A stretch of 64,000 nucleotides of DNA from NCBI GenBank assembly GCA_964036315.1, contig OZ038507.1, forward strand, positions 56,898,223 to 56,962,222, written 5' to 3'. The stretch's first letter is position 1. Each line of letters starts with the position of its first letter. Below, piece after piece: positions 63,946 through 64,000 of the stretch. The translations under genes and the position numbers were made by a program. Origin of the DNA: Acanthosepion esculentum (lineage: Eukaryota; Mollusca; Cephalopoda; Sepiida; Sepiidae). A model generated the notes under the pieces. It did no database searches, had not been told where the DNA came from, and saw nothing but the letters and a program-made list of their open reading frames with translations.

Positions 63946-64000
63946 ATTTACAATATATGACAGAAAGCTGAAGGAATATTGGAATAGTGAAAGATGCCTT

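Overview
This is eukaryotic, AT-rich DNA with no intact protein-coding gene that I can support. The mix suggests a mollusc, most plausibly a coleoid cephalopod (octopus-like). The reasons are very dense tri- and tetranucleotide arrays, many decayed non-LTR retrotransposons of three kinds, Tc1/mariner elements, a Penelope-like element, and tRNA-derived SINEs. The taxon is an inference. Every recognisable protein similarity is to a mobile-element protein, and every one I found is broken by stops, frameshifts or truncation.

Layout. 0-7.5 kb: (ATCT)n arrays, a probable solo LTR inserted in one of them, and plus-strand tails of a jockey/CR1-like LINE ('LINE B') whose 3' UTR is amplified into a ~108 bp tandem array. 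7.5-28.2 kb: a same-strand cluster (all minus) of LINEs that carry a C-terminal restriction-like endonuclease ('RLE LINE', R2/R4/NeSL type), interleaved with (TTA)n and (TTC)n arrays. This block also holds a Helitron end, a BEL/Pao scrap, and an RTE LINE split by a SINE with a 10 bp target duplication. 28.2-33 kb: SINE-like 'family A' copies and LINE B tails. 33.16-35.64 kb: a nested stack of a non-autonomous hAT-like element holding a solo-LTR candidate, a Penelope-like element with 125 bp inverted repeats, a family A fragment and a tRNA-like SINE. 35.77-36.7 kb: a 272 bp tandem duplication and a second copy of the SINE. 38-46 kb: polypyrimidine tracts, RTE tails and a 16-copy 119 bp minisatellite. 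46.6-50.6 kb: a large inverted duplication. 51-55.8 kb: an RTE tail running into 600 bp of (GAA)n, TAA-rich DNA with a recurring motif, and a Tc1 element inside an RTE tail. 55.9-58 kb: LINE B with a 25 bp tandem array. 58.8-62 kb: a mariner element sitting inside (TA)n, and a fold-back element. 62-64 kb: SINE, family A and RTE tails.

How the parts relate. Three LINE families explain most of the window and probably seeded many of the microsatellites: RLE LINEs end in (TAA)n on their sense strand, RTE copies end in (GAA)n, and family A ends in a CCAAA-like tail. The observation I most recommend checking is a hammerhead-ribozyme-like motif carried by the tRNA-derived SINE (two copies), with a related degenerate version in the inverted repeats of the Penelope-like element. 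Names 'LINE B' and 'family A' are local labels used only here.
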